DNA from: Hyunsoonleella aestuarii
GTDB taxonomy: Bacteria; Bacteroidota; Bacteroidia; Flavobacteriales; Flavobacteriaceae
Assembly (NCBI RefSeq): GCF_006148925.1
Contig: NZ_VAWB01000001.1
Location: forward strand, 1,640,001-1,704,000
Reading direction: 5' to 3'
Length of the DNA stretch: 64,000 bases
In this document: in pieces, positions 44,101 through 54,100 of the stretch
Layout of the letters: each line of letters begins with the position of its first letter
How positions within the stretch are numbered: the first letter of the stretch is position 1
Position numbers and translations under genes: made by a program
Notes under the pieces: model-generated
What the model saw: the letters and a program-made list of their open reading frames with translations, nothing else
The model's database searches: none
What the model was told of the DNA's origin: nothing

Positions 44101-44176
44101 TGCATTACAAGGTGTTGACGTTTTAGGACTTCCATCATCTAGAAGCATAGGTCTAAATCTGAATGTAACATTCTAA
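41162..44176 (+). CDS. SusC/RagA-type TonB-linked outer-membrane transporter
   Basis: 1004 residues. Signal peptide ending SWTFAQ, a carboxypeptidase-like regulatory domain (KEISGNVTSKEDGIPLPGVNVIVQGTT...YVGMTTAEVTV, about residues 24-105), the SusC linker KEVVVTALGIKK, plug domain with PLYVVDGVPLSNP near 181-193 and LKGASASALYGSAGLNGVILITTKKG near 230-255, and a 22-strand barrel to the C-terminal LNVTF. It imports glycans too large for porins using TonB energy. Downstream genes point to chitooligosaccharides or other GlcNAc-containing glycans. Confidence 0.95.
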   Translation: MKQNLRRLFLFSFLLFLGSWTFAQEKEISGNVTSKEDGIPLPGVNVIVQGTTNGAQTDFDGNYSITANIGDVLVFSYVGMTTAEVTVADSSTINVQLEEDAQQLKEVVVTALGIKKTRKSLTYAAQDINADELNKAKQTNPINSLSGKVSGVSITRSSSGVGGSVKVTLRGNSSIGNNQPLYVVDGVPLSNPSASQPGDTFGDINGGNRDGGDALSLINPDDIESLTVLKGASASALYGSAGLNGVILITTKKGRSGSFKVDFSSNLTVESAAYTMDFSDATQDNIDDFLDTGVTNINSLSISGGTDTAQTYFSYSNSFASGILPTNNLKQHTFNIRETAQLFNDRLNINASVMASTQSIKNRPISGLYFNPLVGAYAFDSGSERLSNYADFESFEPNRNIMAQRWFRGTSDIEQNPYWIINRNASEDTNKKLVASLNLNFKVNDWLSLQTRGTYDQSLFSFERKIHATTEATLAPANGRYIVFENDYTQLYGDFIANINTNINETTSVTAILGTSTTRTTTENFNADSGTNGGLQFANVFAYQNFNGNPSVNFTQNSYETRVNSVFASATIGFNDKIYVDLTARNDWTSTLPAENNSFFYPSVGVTGVLSELIELPESVSFAKVRASYAEVGNGFGADLISPNNSIIFGGGGVNPTDPIRPFPGSTPKPERQKSFEIGTEWRFNNNRLGFDIGYYNTKTVDQYYAFSTSVSIIGAPQANLNSGEILNKGIEASVFAIPIQKDDFKWTTNVNFAANKNEIVRIYNGQQLEGLIEPEFFTLSGKGVNTFGSYLVEGGSFGDIYAQVVRRNADGLPIIEGDAVIANDDNTVDGLTKVGNANPDFTLGWNNSFRIKNFTVDFLIDGKFGGETMSMTEAIVEGFSNNSARETNNGSVNVQVDGSATTISAQEYYGKVGGRNGFTGEYIYSATNVRLAEFALGYNFNLGEDSLFKSVKASLVGNNLFFFHKDAPHDPNLSLSTGNALQGVDVLGLPSSRSIGLNLNVTF

Positions 44177-44187
44177 AAAAGAACACA

Positions 44188-45774
44188 ATGAAAAGAATAA
44201 ATAAAATAATAGCATGTTTAGTTGTTTTAGGTCTAATTAACACTTCGTGTAGTGATTTAGAAGAATTTAACGACAACGATAGAAACATATCACAAGATCA
44301 GTTGGAAGTAGATTTTCAACATGTAGGGTCTAAATACAAACCAATTTTTGAGAGTATTTATCAGTATACTCCAGCTTGGTCGTACCAATTACAACAAAAC
44401 TTGAATGCTGATGTGTACTCAGGATATATGACAAATCCACGTCCGTTTGTTGCAGGTGCCAACAATACAACTTATAGTTTAGTAAGCGGATGGAATAACT
44501 TCATCTGGTCAGTGCCTTATTCTAATGTTATGAATAATGTGCAATCTATAAGTGAATTAACCGAAGGTGAATTTCCAACATTACATGCTGTAGCATTAAT
44601 TCTTAAAGTAGAAGCAATGCATAGAGTGTCTGATGTTTTTGGACCGATAGTTTACACAAACTTTGGAGATTTATCAAATGCTGGTGTATATGACTCTCAA
44701 CAAGAAGCCTATAACGCATTTTTTACGGATCTTGACACAGCAGTTGCAAACTTAATGGCAGATATTGATAGCCCACGTTTTACGGCTTTCGATTTATCAT
44801 ACGGGGGTGATTATACGCAATGGGTAAAACTGGCTAACTCTTTAAGATTAAGATTGGCAATCCGTATCTCTAAAGCTGATCCTTCTAAAGCTAAAACTGA
44901 AGGTGAAAAAGCATTATCACAATCATTGGGATTATTAGCTGGTAATGATGATAACTTCAATGTAAACAGTGCGTTAGATCACCCAATTTCAATTATTGAT
45001 AATTCTTGGGGAGACATTAGAATGAATGCTTCAATGGAGTCTATCCTTACTGGATATAGCGATGGCAGAGCTGAAAGCTATTTTGATGCACCAACAAGCG
45101 TGGCAGGAACTGTAAAAGGAGTGCGTGGCGGATTACCATTACTTCCTGGTTATGCAGATGAATTAGAGCAAAAAGCTGATTATATAGGTTTCTCTGCTAT
45201 AAATGATGGTGTGCATACTTCAACAGTTCAGTTGATGACAAGTGCTGAAGTTTATTTCTTAAAAGCAGAGGCTGCTTTAAGAGGATGGACAGGTGCCGGT
45301 AATGCTCAAAATAATTACGAAATGGGTATCCAAACATCATTTGATCAACATGGTGTAGGCGGTGCTGCAGCTTATATTGCAGACAACGCTTCAGTACCAG
45401 CAGATTATGTTGATCCTGTTAATGCAGCCAATAGTATTGCAGCATTAAGTACTGCAACTATTGCTTGGAATGATGCAGATGATAATGAAACCAAATTAGA
45501 AAAGATTATCACTCAAAAATGGATTGCTATGTTCCCAGAAGGTCAAGAAGCTTGGTCAGAATTTAGAAGAACGGGATACCCTAAGATTTTCCCAGTAGTA
45601 AGTAACCAAAGTGGAGGTTTAGTAGATACCGATATTCAAATACGAAGAATACCTTTTGTAGATAGCGAACTGTCTACAAACCCTGGTGGTGTTGCAGATG
45701 CCGTTAATAAACTTGGTGGTGCAGATAATGCGGGCACACGATTATGGTGGGATACTGGAGGCTCAAATTTTTAA
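44188..45774 (+). CDS. SusD/RagB-type surface glycan-binding lipoprotein
   Basis: 528 residues. Lipobox INTSCSD (Cys21) and the SusD-like fold (SusD-like_2 type): NVMNNVQSISELTEGEFPTLHAVALILKVEAMHRVSDVFGPIVYTNFGD near residues 112-160 is a characteristic TPR-helical core, and EVYFLKAEAALRGW near 354-367 another. It lies 11 bp after susC, the usual pairing, and would form the lid over the transporter. It is followed by a strong intercistronic hairpin. Confidence 0.93.
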   Translation: MKRINKIIACLVVLGLINTSCSDLEEFNDNDRNISQDQLEVDFQHVGSKYKPIFESIYQYTPAWSYQLQQNLNADVYSGYMTNPRPFVAGANNTTYSLVSGWNNFIWSVPYSNVMNNVQSISELTEGEFPTLHAVALILKVEAMHRVSDVFGPIVYTNFGDLSNAGVYDSQQEAYNAFFTDLDTAVANLMADIDSPRFTAFDLSYGGDYTQWVKLANSLRLRLAIRISKADPSKAKTEGEKALSQSLGLLAGNDDNFNVNSALDHPISIIDNSWGDIRMNASMESILTGYSDGRAESYFDAPTSVAGTVKGVRGGLPLLPGYADELEQKADYIGFSAINDGVHTSTVQLMTSAEVYFLKAEAALRGWTGAGNAQNNYEMGIQTSFDQHGVGGAAAYIADNASVPADYVDPVNAANSIAALSTATIAWNDADDNETKLEKIITQKWIAMFPEGQEAWSEFRRTGYPKIFPVVSNQSGGLVDTDIQIRRIPFVDSELSTNPGGVADAVNKLGGADNAGTRLWWDTGGSNF

Positions 45775-45826
45775 TAACGAATAAAAATCAGTATTATAGT
45801 ATTGAGTTAGTTTAGTTTGTTTGATT

Positions 45827-45858
45827 AGCGAATGGAAAAATGACTTTTTCCGTTCGCT
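45827..45858 (+). promoter_or_regulatory. Strong stem-loop between susD and nagB
   Basis: Arms AGCGAATGGAAAAA and TTTTTCCGTTCGCT pair over 14 bp with one T-G wobble around a TGAC tetraloop. No T-run follows, so it does not look like a plain intrinsic terminator; it may stabilise the susCD mRNA 3' end, act as a processing site or give partial termination. It begins 52 bp after the susD stop and ends 31 bp before nagB. Confidence 0.6.
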
Positions 45859-45889
45859 TCATCAAAAATGAATAACAAGAAATAGTAAA

Positions 45890-47815
45890 ATGGTGAAAAT
45901 TGAAAATCATAAAAATATAGCTTATACTGAAGCTGGGACTTTTGAAGAGACACGTTTTGAAAAAGTACATAACGTTATTTTCAAAGATTCTGCTGAACCT
46001 TCGATTCTTGTCGCTCAAGAAATCGCTGCATTAATCAAGGAAAAAGCTTCAAACAATAAATCATGTGTTCTTGGTTTAGCCACTGGTTCTTCTCCAATTA
46101 AAGTTTATGAAGAGTTAGTTCGAATGCATAAAGAGGAAGGTCTGAGTTTTGCAAATGTCATTACTTTTAATCTTGATGAATATTATCCAATGGATAAAAA
46201 TAATATTCAAAGTTATTTTTATTTCATGCATGAGCATCTTTTTAATCATGTCGATATTTTACCTGAAAATATCAATATTCCCGATGGGAAAGTTAGTCCC
46301 GAAAATCTTTATCAGTATTGCATAGATTATGAAATGAAAATTAAGGCTGTTGGAGGATTAGATTTTCAACTATTAGGTATTGGTAGAACAGGACATATCG
46401 GGTTTAATGAACCAGGATCCCATTTAAACTCAAGAACAAGAAGCATTACCTTGGACCATATTACACGTGTTGATGCAGCTCCAGCATTTTTAGGTATAGA
46501 TAGCGTGCCGAGAAAGGCTATAACCATGGGGATTGGAACGGTGTTAAGTGCAAAGCGCATTATTCTTCTCGCTTGGGGAGCTAATAAATCTGAGGTTTTA
46601 AAAGAAACTATTGAAGGCGATATTTCCTCTGAAGTACCCGCAACTTATTTGCAAAATCATAATAATACAACCTTTATATTGGATGAAGGTGCAGCGTCTA
46701 AACTAACAAGAGTAAAAACGCCTTGGCTAGTTACAGCATGTATTTGGGATGAACCATTAAAACTTAAAGCCGTAGTTTGGCTTTCAGAGCTTTTAGGAAA
46801 ACCAATTTTGAAGTTAACGGATTCCGATTATAATAATAATGGTATGTCTGGATTGCTAACTGAAGAAGGGACTGCATACAATTTGAATATTAAAATGTTC
46901 AATAAACTACAGCATACAATTACAGGTTGGCCTGGAGGTAAGCCTAATGCAGACGATACAAATCGTCCGGAAAGAGCAACTCCAGAGAAAAAGCGAGTTA
47001 TTATTTTTAGTCCACATCCAGATGATGATGTTATTTCCATGGGAGGTACATTTGATCGGTTAGTGGAACAAGGTCATGAGGTTCATGTTGCTTATCAAAC
47101 TTCGGGCAACATTGCGGTATCAGACGAGGAAGCTCTGAAATTTGCTGAAATAACTCAGGCATTATGTCCAGATTGCGATGAAACGCAGAGTATTATTAAT
47201 TTTCTGAAAATCAAAACAGATAATGATATTGATTCTGAGGAAGTTCGAAAACTTAAAGGTTTAATTCGAAGAAGTGAATCTATCGCTGCAACGAGATACT
47301 TAGGTTTAAGCGATGACAATGTTCATTTTTTAGATTTGCCTTTTTATGAAACAGGAACCATAAAGAAAAAAAACATTGGAAGTGAAGATGTGCACATTAT
47401 GAAGGCTATAATTCAAGATGTAAAGCCACATCAAATTTTTGCAGCAGGCGATTTAGCAGACCCTCACGGTACGCATAAAGTTTGTTTAGATGCATTATTT
47501 CTTGCTATAGAGGATTTAAAACAAGACGATTTTATGAAAGATTGCTGGGTTTGGTTATACCGAGGGGCATGGCATGAATGGGAATCATATCAAATTGAAA
47601 TGGCTGTCCCTATGAGTCCAGATCAGGTTCTTAAAAAGCGTCATGCTATTTTCTATCACCAATCTCAAAAAGATGGGGTTATGTTTCAAGGAGGCGATTC
47701 TAGAGAATTTTGGGTACGTGCGGAGGATAGAAATAGGCTAACAGCTAAAAAGTATAACGATTTGGGCTTAACAGATTATGCAGCTATAGAAGCCTTTAAA
47801 CGTTATCACTTTTAA
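45890..47815 (+). CDS. nagB: Glucosamine-6-phosphate deaminase fused to a PIG-L/LmbE deacetylase domain
   Basis: 641 residues. Residues 20-270 are NagB: VLGLATGSSPIKVYEELVRM near 59-78, VITFNLDEYYPM near 90-101 (catalytic Asp region) and LGIGRTGHIGFNEPGS near 162-177. Residues 365-640 are a PIG-L/LmbE domain with the zinc motif SPHPDDD (His376, Asp378, Asp379) and DPHGTH (His526, His529). NagB converts GlcN-6-P to fructose-6-P and ammonia. The fused domain could deacetylate GlcNAc-6-P, since no nagA is seen here; that is an inference. Fusions of this type occur in other Bacteroidetes. Confidence 0.92.
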   Translation: MVKIENHKNIAYTEAGTFEETRFEKVHNVIFKDSAEPSILVAQEIAALIKEKASNNKSCVLGLATGSSPIKVYEELVRMHKEEGLSFANVITFNLDEYYPMDKNNIQSYFYFMHEHLFNHVDILPENINIPDGKVSPENLYQYCIDYEMKIKAVGGLDFQLLGIGRTGHIGFNEPGSHLNSRTRSITLDHITRVDAAPAFLGIDSVPRKAITMGIGTVLSAKRIILLAWGANKSEVLKETIEGDISSEVPATYLQNHNNTTFILDEGAASKLTRVKTPWLVTACIWDEPLKLKAVVWLSELLGKPILKLTDSDYNNNGMSGLLTEEGTAYNLNIKMFNKLQHTITGWPGGKPNADDTNRPERATPEKKRVIIFSPHPDDDVISMGGTFDRLVEQGHEVHVAYQTSGNIAVSDEEALKFAEITQALCPDCDETQSIINFLKIKTDNDIDSEEVRKLKGLIRRSESIAATRYLGLSDDNVHFLDLPFYETGTIKKKNIGSEDVHIMKAIIQDVKPHQIFAAGDLADPHGTHKVCLDALFLAIEDLKQDDFMKDCWVWLYRGAWHEWESYQIEMAVPMSPDQVLKKRHAIFYHQSQKDGVMFQGGDSREFWVRAEDRNRLTAKKYNDLGLTDYAAIEAFKRYHF

Positions 47816-47822
47816 ACTATAG

Positions 47823-48248
47823 ATGAGAGTATTAGCCATTCTTTTATTATTCTTTTTATTGTTAAGTTGTTCGAAACGACAAAACACAAACGCATTAATT
47901 GGGACTTGGAAAATGGTCTATGCCGAAACTTTAGAAAATGATTCTTTAGTAGTTAAAGACTTGTCGAATACAGAATTTATAAAGATTATAAACCAAGATC
48001 ATTTTGCTTTTTTTAACCAGCAAAAAGAATCAGAAAATCGTTTTTATAGTGGTGGAGGAAGTTATTTACTTAATGGAAATAATTACTATGAAACCTTAAG
48101 CTATATTTCTAAGGTAAATTTGAGAGGTCATGTCTTTCCATTTCATATTGAATTTCGAGGTGATACTTTAATTCAATCAGGAATTGAAAAAGTTGAAAAA
48201 GCTAATATTAACAGAAAAATTACTGAAAAGTATATCAAAATGCGTTAA
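47823..48248 (+). CDS. Lipocalin-like lipoprotein
   Basis: 141 residues. Lipobox LLLSCSK (Cys16), then LIGTWKMVYAETLENDSLV, a start typical of lipocalin-like DUF families of Bacteroidetes, and a run of beta strands ending IQSGIEKVEKANINRKITEKYIKMR. No catalytic site is visible. It lies between nagB (7 bp) and the hexosaminidase gene (11 bp) and should be cotranscribed. Possibly a small-ligand or glycan-binding accessory protein. Confidence 0.75.
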   Translation: MRVLAILLLFFLLLSCSKRQNTNALIGTWKMVYAETLENDSLVVKDLSNTEFIKIINQDHFAFFNQQKESENRFYSGGGSYLLNGNNYYETLSYISKVNLRGHVFPFHIEFRGDTLIQSGIEKVEKANINRKITEKYIKMR

Positions 48249-48259
48249 CAATTTAAACC

Positions 48260-50305
48260 ATGAAAAAAATCATACTGTTTCTTTTTATTTTAAACTGCTC
48301 AATTAATGTTATTGGTCAAAATGAGCTCATGAAACAATATGATTTAATGCCGTGGCCTAAAGAAATTACAGAAAACTCTGCTAAGTTTATTATTAATAGC
48401 GACGTTACGATCTCAATAAATGCTAATGATGAAAAGCATAGAGTTCGTAATGCCGCTATTAGTTTTTTAAGAAGAATAAGTAATCGCACTGGGGTGTTTT
48501 TAGAACAAGGGTTTCCCTTAGAAAAGAGTAAGGCAAATGTCACAATCGTATTTGATGAGGTAGCTGAACTTAATATTCATACAGATGAAGCTTACACTTT
48601 AGTTATTAATGACTCATCTATTAGCATTAATTCAAGAACTGATGTTGGAGCAATTCGAGGTTTGGCTACGTTATTGCAACTAACACAAAATGACATAACT
48701 CAGTATTACTTTCCAGGAATAACAATAAAGGACGAGCCTCGATTTGTTTGGCGAGGCTTAATGATAGATGTGGCAAGACATTTTCAACCTATTAATGTGT
48801 TAAAGCGAAATCTTGAAGCTATGGCTTCGGTAAAAATGAATGTATTTCATTGGCATTTAACCGATGATCAAGGTTTTAGGATAGAATCAAAAATTTATCC
48901 TCGACTTCAAGAATTTGCTTCAGATGGGCAGTACTATACTCACGAACAAATAAAAGATATCGTAACATATGCAGATAATTTGGGTATTCGCGTAATTCCT
49001 GAAATTGATGTTCCAGGACATGCATCAGCATTATTAGCAGCATATCCTGAAATAGGAAGCAAAGACGGTTTTGAGTATGCTGTTGAAAGAAATTCAGGAA
49101 TTTTTGATCCCACCTTAGATCCTACTAATGAAAAGACTTACCAGTTTTTAGAAAATTTATTTTCTGAAATTACACCATTATTTCCTGATGATTACTTTCA
49201 TATAGGAGGTGATGAGAATGAAGGTAAGCATTGGAATGAGAATCAAAGAATTCAAAGTTTTAAAAAAGAGTATGATTTAAAAACTAACCATGACTTGCAG
49301 ACTTATTTCAATATTAGGTTGGAAAAAATATTGAATAAACTTGATAAAAAATTAATGGGGTGGGACGAAATAATGACACCAAATATGCCTACAACAGCTG
49401 TTATTCATTCATGGAGAGGTGAAAATGAGGGTCTACAAAATGGTGGATCATTAATTGAAGCGGCAAAGCACGGTTATCAGACCGTATTATCCAATGGTTA
49501 TTATATTGATAGAATGCTTTCCGTTAAACATCATTACAGTGTTGATCCAATTGGAAATATTAAATTATCGGATACTGAGCGTGCTAACATTCTTGGAGGA
49601 GAAACTACAATGTGGAGTGAGTTAGTAACGCCTTTAACCATCGATTCGAGAATATGGCCTAGAACAGCTGCTATTGCTGAGCGGTTTTGGTCACCTCAAG
49701 CCATTAATAATATTAATGCGATGAAAAAGCGTCTCAAAAAGATATCTTTTAATTTGGAAGAGTTAGGAATAACTCACATTAAGAATAGAGATGTTATATT
49801 GAGGAATATAACTGATAATCAAGACATAGCTTCGTTAGAAATCTTATCTAAAATTTGCGAGCCATTGAAGATTTATCAACGGAATGAAGATGGTGTCGAA
49901 TATAAAACTTTCTCACCTTTTAGTTTATTTGCAGATGCTTGTGTTGTTGATGCCGAAGATGCAGAAGGCTATAGTGATTTGGTTTCCAAATTTATTAATC
50001 AACCTGATTATTCATTCGCACTTCAAGAACAATTAATTCGTTGGGCTAGGAACCATGACGCATTCTCAAAGCTTAAAATGAATCCTAAATTAGCTCATCT
50101 TGAAAGTCTGTCTCAAAGCTTGTCAAGTTCTTCTCAAATACTCTTAAGTTCAATAGATTCTAAGTCGTTGACAATGGATGAGCTTCGAGATTTAAATAAT
50201 CACTTAAAGGTCTTAGAAAAACCGCATGCCGATGTTGAAGTGGTAATTATCAATTCCTTGAGATTGCTATCAGAGTTTTGTAAAACGAATTATTTAGAAG
50301 ATTAA
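48260..50305 (+). CDS. Beta-N-acetylhexosaminidase, GH20
   Basis: 681 residues with signal peptide (FLFILNCSINVIGQ). An N-terminal GH20b domain (PWPKEITENSAKFIINSDV...) leads to the catalytic TIM barrel: GLMIDVARHFQPINVLKRNLEAMASVKMNVFHWHLTDDQGFRIE near residues 169-212, EIDVPGHASALLAAYPE near 249-265, and the catalytic pair Asp318-Glu319 in HIGGDENEGKHW. WGETTMW-type GGETTMWSELV near 448-458 follows. It releases terminal GlcNAc by substrate-assisted catalysis in the periplasm or at the surface. Confidence 0.95.
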   Translation: MKKIILFLFILNCSINVIGQNELMKQYDLMPWPKEITENSAKFIINSDVTISINANDEKHRVRNAAISFLRRISNRTGVFLEQGFPLEKSKANVTIVFDEVAELNIHTDEAYTLVINDSSISINSRTDVGAIRGLATLLQLTQNDITQYYFPGITIKDEPRFVWRGLMIDVARHFQPINVLKRNLEAMASVKMNVFHWHLTDDQGFRIESKIYPRLQEFASDGQYYTHEQIKDIVTYADNLGIRVIPEIDVPGHASALLAAYPEIGSKDGFEYAVERNSGIFDPTLDPTNEKTYQFLENLFSEITPLFPDDYFHIGGDENEGKHWNENQRIQSFKKEYDLKTNHDLQTYFNIRLEKILNKLDKKLMGWDEIMTPNMPTTAVIHSWRGENEGLQNGGSLIEAAKHGYQTVLSNGYYIDRMLSVKHHYSVDPIGNIKLSDTERANILGGETTMWSELVTPLTIDSRIWPRTAAIAERFWSPQAINNINAMKKRLKKISFNLEELGITHIKNRDVILRNITDNQDIASLEILSKICEPLKIYQRNEDGVEYKTFSPFSLFADACVVDAEDAEGYSDLVSKFINQPDYSFALQEQLIRWARNHDAFSKLKMNPKLAHLESLSQSLSSSSQILLSSIDSKSLTMDELRDLNNHLKVLEKPHADVEVVIINSLRLLSEFCKTNYLED

Positions 50306-50310
50306 AAATA

Positions 50311-51162
50311 ATGATTTTAATTGCGGATAGCGGTTCTACCAAGTGCGACTGGGTTCTTTATGGAAATGATAAATTAAACCCCATCAAAATTCGGACTAAG
50401 GGATTAAACCCAGTAATTCTTTCAAAAAAAGAATTAAAAGCTATCATTTATAAAAACGAAGATTTATTTATTTATAAAGACCGTGTAAAATATATACATT
50501 TTTTTGGTGCAGGATGTGGGACAAAAAAGAATCAGCAAAAAATAAACAAGATTCTTACATCATTTTTTAAAAATGCTTCAGCTTTTACACATGAAGATAT
50601 TATGGCCGCGGTTTATGCAACAACATCTAGTCCTGCTGTAGTTAGTATTTTGGGAACAGGTTCTAATTGTTGTTTTTTCGATGGTAAGAAAACACATCTA
50701 AAATCGCCGGCTTTAGGGTATGTTTTGATGGATGAAGGTAGCGGAAACTACTTTGGAAAAGAACTTTTAAAGGCCTATTATTACAATAAAATGCCAGAAT
50801 CTTTAAGTGAGGTTTTTGAGTGTGATTATAATTTAAAAGAGAAGGAAGTTGTAAAGCAGCTTTATAAATCATCAACTCCCAACAAGTATTTGGCGAAGTT
50901 TGCACGATTTATGTTTGAACATAAGGACCATCCTTATATTCATAAGATTTTAATGGATGGAATAGAGTTATTTATTGAAAATAATATCATGCAATATAAA
51001 GAAGAACTAAAAAAGGTGCCGCTTCATTTTGTAGGATCTATTGCCTATTTTGCTCAAGATTATATACAGGAAGTATTAAGTGAAAAAGGTTTTCAGGCAA
51101 CTCATTTTGTTAGAAGACCAATAGATAATATTATAACTAATATTGTTAGTGAAACAGTATAA
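50311..51162 (+). CDS. N-acetylglucosamine kinase, BadF/BadG family
   Basis: 283 residues of the ASKHA fold: LIADSGSTKCDWVLYG (phosphate-1 motif, residues 3-18), FFGAGCGTKKN near 64-74, SILGTGSNCCFFDGK near 111-125 (phosphate-2) and HFVGSIAYFAQDYI near 233-246. It phosphorylates GlcNAc imported by NagP to GlcNAc-6-phosphate. It begins 5 bp after the GH20 gene, in a clear GlcNAc context. Confidence 0.88.
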   Translation: MILIADSGSTKCDWVLYGNDKLNPIKIRTKGLNPVILSKKELKAIIYKNEDLFIYKDRVKYIHFFGAGCGTKKNQQKINKILTSFFKNASAFTHEDIMAAVYATTSSPAVVSILGTGSNCCFFDGKKTHLKSPALGYVLMDEGSGNYFGKELLKAYYYNKMPESLSEVFECDYNLKEKEVVKQLYKSSTPNKYLAKFARFMFEHKDHPYIHKILMDGIELFIENNIMQYKEELKKVPLHFVGSIAYFAQDYIQEVLSEKGFQATHFVRRPIDNIITNIVSETV

Positions 51163-54100
51163 ACAATTATATTCAATTTTTACAAACGGGATAATTTTTT
51201 TATTGGTCCTTTTATCAGCTTGTTCAAAAGATAAAATTGATAACCCACCAGCTACTCTTTTTACTTTAATTGATAATGAACATAGTAACATTCATTTCAT
51301 AAATGCTGTTAAAGAGGATCTATATTTCAATTTCATAAATTATTCTTACATCTACAATGGTGCTGGAGTAGCTGTAGGAGATGTAAATAATGATGGGCTA
51401 GAAGATTTATATTTCACTTCAAATCAAAATTCTAATAAACTTTATTTAAATAAAGGTGATTTTGAGTTCCAAGATATTACTAAAGAAGCCGGTGTAGTTG
51501 ATGAAAATGGCTGGACTACTGGAGTTAGTTTGATAGATATAAACAATGATGGTTGGTTAGATATGTATGTGTGTAAATCTGGTGCGTTAAATAGTCATGA
51601 CTTACGAAAAAATAAACTTTTTATAAACAATAAGGATAATTCCTTCAAAGAAATGGCAAAGGAGTTTGGCCTCGATCATAGCGGGTTTTCAGTTCAAGCT
51701 TATTTTTTTGATTATGATGGCGATGAAGATTTAGATATGTATTTGGTAAATCATCGTGCCGATTTTAGAAACAATACTACTATTGATATGAAAATTCAGG
51801 AAACCAAAGAGCCTTTTTTTTCAGATCAATTGTTTAGAAATGAAAAAGGAAAATTTATTAATGTAACAAAGGAGGCTGGCCTTGAAAATAAAGCTTGGGG
51901 TTTAAGTGCTTCGATTGGTGATTTTAATAATGACGACATTCCAGATATTTATGTGGCAAATGATTTTTTAGAACCAGATTTTCTCTATATCAACCAAGGT
52001 GACGGAACTTTTAAGGATGAAATACTAGAAAGATTCAAACATATCTCAGCAAATAGTATGGGGTCGGATTACGCAGATATAAATAATGATTTACTTCCCG
52101 ATTTAGTTACTCTTGACATGATGGCTGAAGACCATATAAGAAGTAAAGAAAATATGGCGACAATGAGTACTGAAAATTTTAATGCAATTGTAGAAGCTGG
52201 TTACCATCATCAATACATGTCTAATATGCTGCAGTTAAATAATGCCAGCGGAGTTTTTAGTGAAATAGGTCAATTAAGTGGCATTGCAAAAACAGATTGG
52301 AGTTGGTCACCTTTAATCGCTGATTTTGATAACGATGGGTTTAATGATTTATTAATAACTAATGGTATTGAGAACGATTTGTCTAATCAGGATTTTAGGA
52401 ATCAGATGAAAACCAATATTCAAAATAGGAAAAAGGTTTCTTTAGAAGAGGCTATAGGAATGATGCCTTCAAATAAACTTAGTAATTATGTTTTTCAGAA
52501 TAATTCAGATTTGACTTTTACTAATGTTACTAAAGATTGGGGAATGGATCAAAAAGTTAATTCCACGGGAGCGGTTTATTCAGATTTAGATAATGATGGT
52601 GATTTAGATGTTGTTTTGAGTAATCAATCTGATCAGATTAGTGTTTACAGGAATAACTCAAATAATAATCACATAACCGTTATTTTATCAGGTTCAGATA
52701 AAAACCTGAATGGAATTGGTAGTGAGGTAATTGTTTATTCAGATAGTCTAAAACAAATGAAGTCTTTATTTGTTTCAAGGGGCTATCAGTCATCAGTCAC
52801 CAATAAGTTACATTTTGGTTTAGGGCAAATTTCTAAGGTAGACAGTGTCTTGGTTAATTGGCCAAACGGAAAAGTTGAAGTAGTTTACAGTCCTCAGGTA
52901 AATTCTTCGATTGCTTTAAAGTATAATAATGCAAACGAGAGTGATATTAAGGAAGAATTGTCAATCCCCTATTTTAAAGACATAAACCCCGAGGATTTAG
53001 GAATTCGTTATGTTCAAAAAGAAAACTATTTCGATGATTTTAAGCACCAGCTTTTATTGCCTCAGAAACAATCTGAAAGTGGGAAACCATTGGCTGTTGG
53101 TGATGTAAACAAAGATGGGTTGCAAGATTTTTTTGTTGGAAACGCAAAGGACGCTCCGGCATCATTGTACTTTCAGAAGACAGATGGAACTTTTAGGGAA
53201 ACAAATATAGCCTTATTTGAAGCTGAAAAGGTATTTGAAGATAAAGACGCAGTATTTATTGATGTTGATAATGATGAAGACTTAGATCTTTACGTAGCAT
53301 CTGGCGGTTATGAATTTGCAGAAGAGTCTCAATTACTTCAAGATAGAATATACATTAACAATGGTGATGGGTTTTTTAAGAGGTCAAAGAATCTTGATAA
53401 AAACTTAAGAGGCACCAGCTGTGTAACTATTGCTGATTATGATTTGGATGGTGATTTAGATGTTTTTTTAGGAGGAGATGTCATTCATGGAAAATATCCT
53501 TTATCCTACAAATCAAGATTGCTTGAAAACATCAATGGGATACTGACGGAAGTTACTTCAGAATCTATAGATGGTCTTGCCGGCTTGGGAGTTGTAAAAG
53601 ATGCAGTTTTTTCTGATTATGATAATGACGGCGATAAAGATTTGATTGTGGTAGGAGAGTGGATGCCAGTTGTGATTTTAAATAATGAAAAAGGTGAGTT
53701 TTACAAAAAGGAAATTGATGAATTAAAAAAATCGAATGGGTGGTATCAAAGTATAACGGCTCAAGATTTGGATAAAGATGGTAAACAGGATTATATTCTT
53801 GGGAATTTTGGAAAAAATAATAAATTTCATCCCACAGAAGATAAACCATTACATATTTATGCAGACTATTTAGACAACAATCAAACCTTTGATCTTGTAT
53901 TAAGTAAGGTGTCACAAACTGGAGATTTATTACCAGTTAGAGGAAAAGAGTGTTCGTCACAACAAACCCCTTTTATTAATGATAAATTAAACACCTACAA
54001 TGCTTTTGCAAATGCAACATTACCCGATATTTATGGAAATGACAAACTTAACAGGGCGACGCATTATCAAGCTTATAATTTCGAATCTAAAATTCTTATG

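Noticed and set aside
53565-53915. 116-codon minus-strand frame inside the VCBS lipoprotein gene
   Set aside because: The product is an irregular string rich in Leu, His and Gln; it is the complement of the Asp-rich repeat codons.
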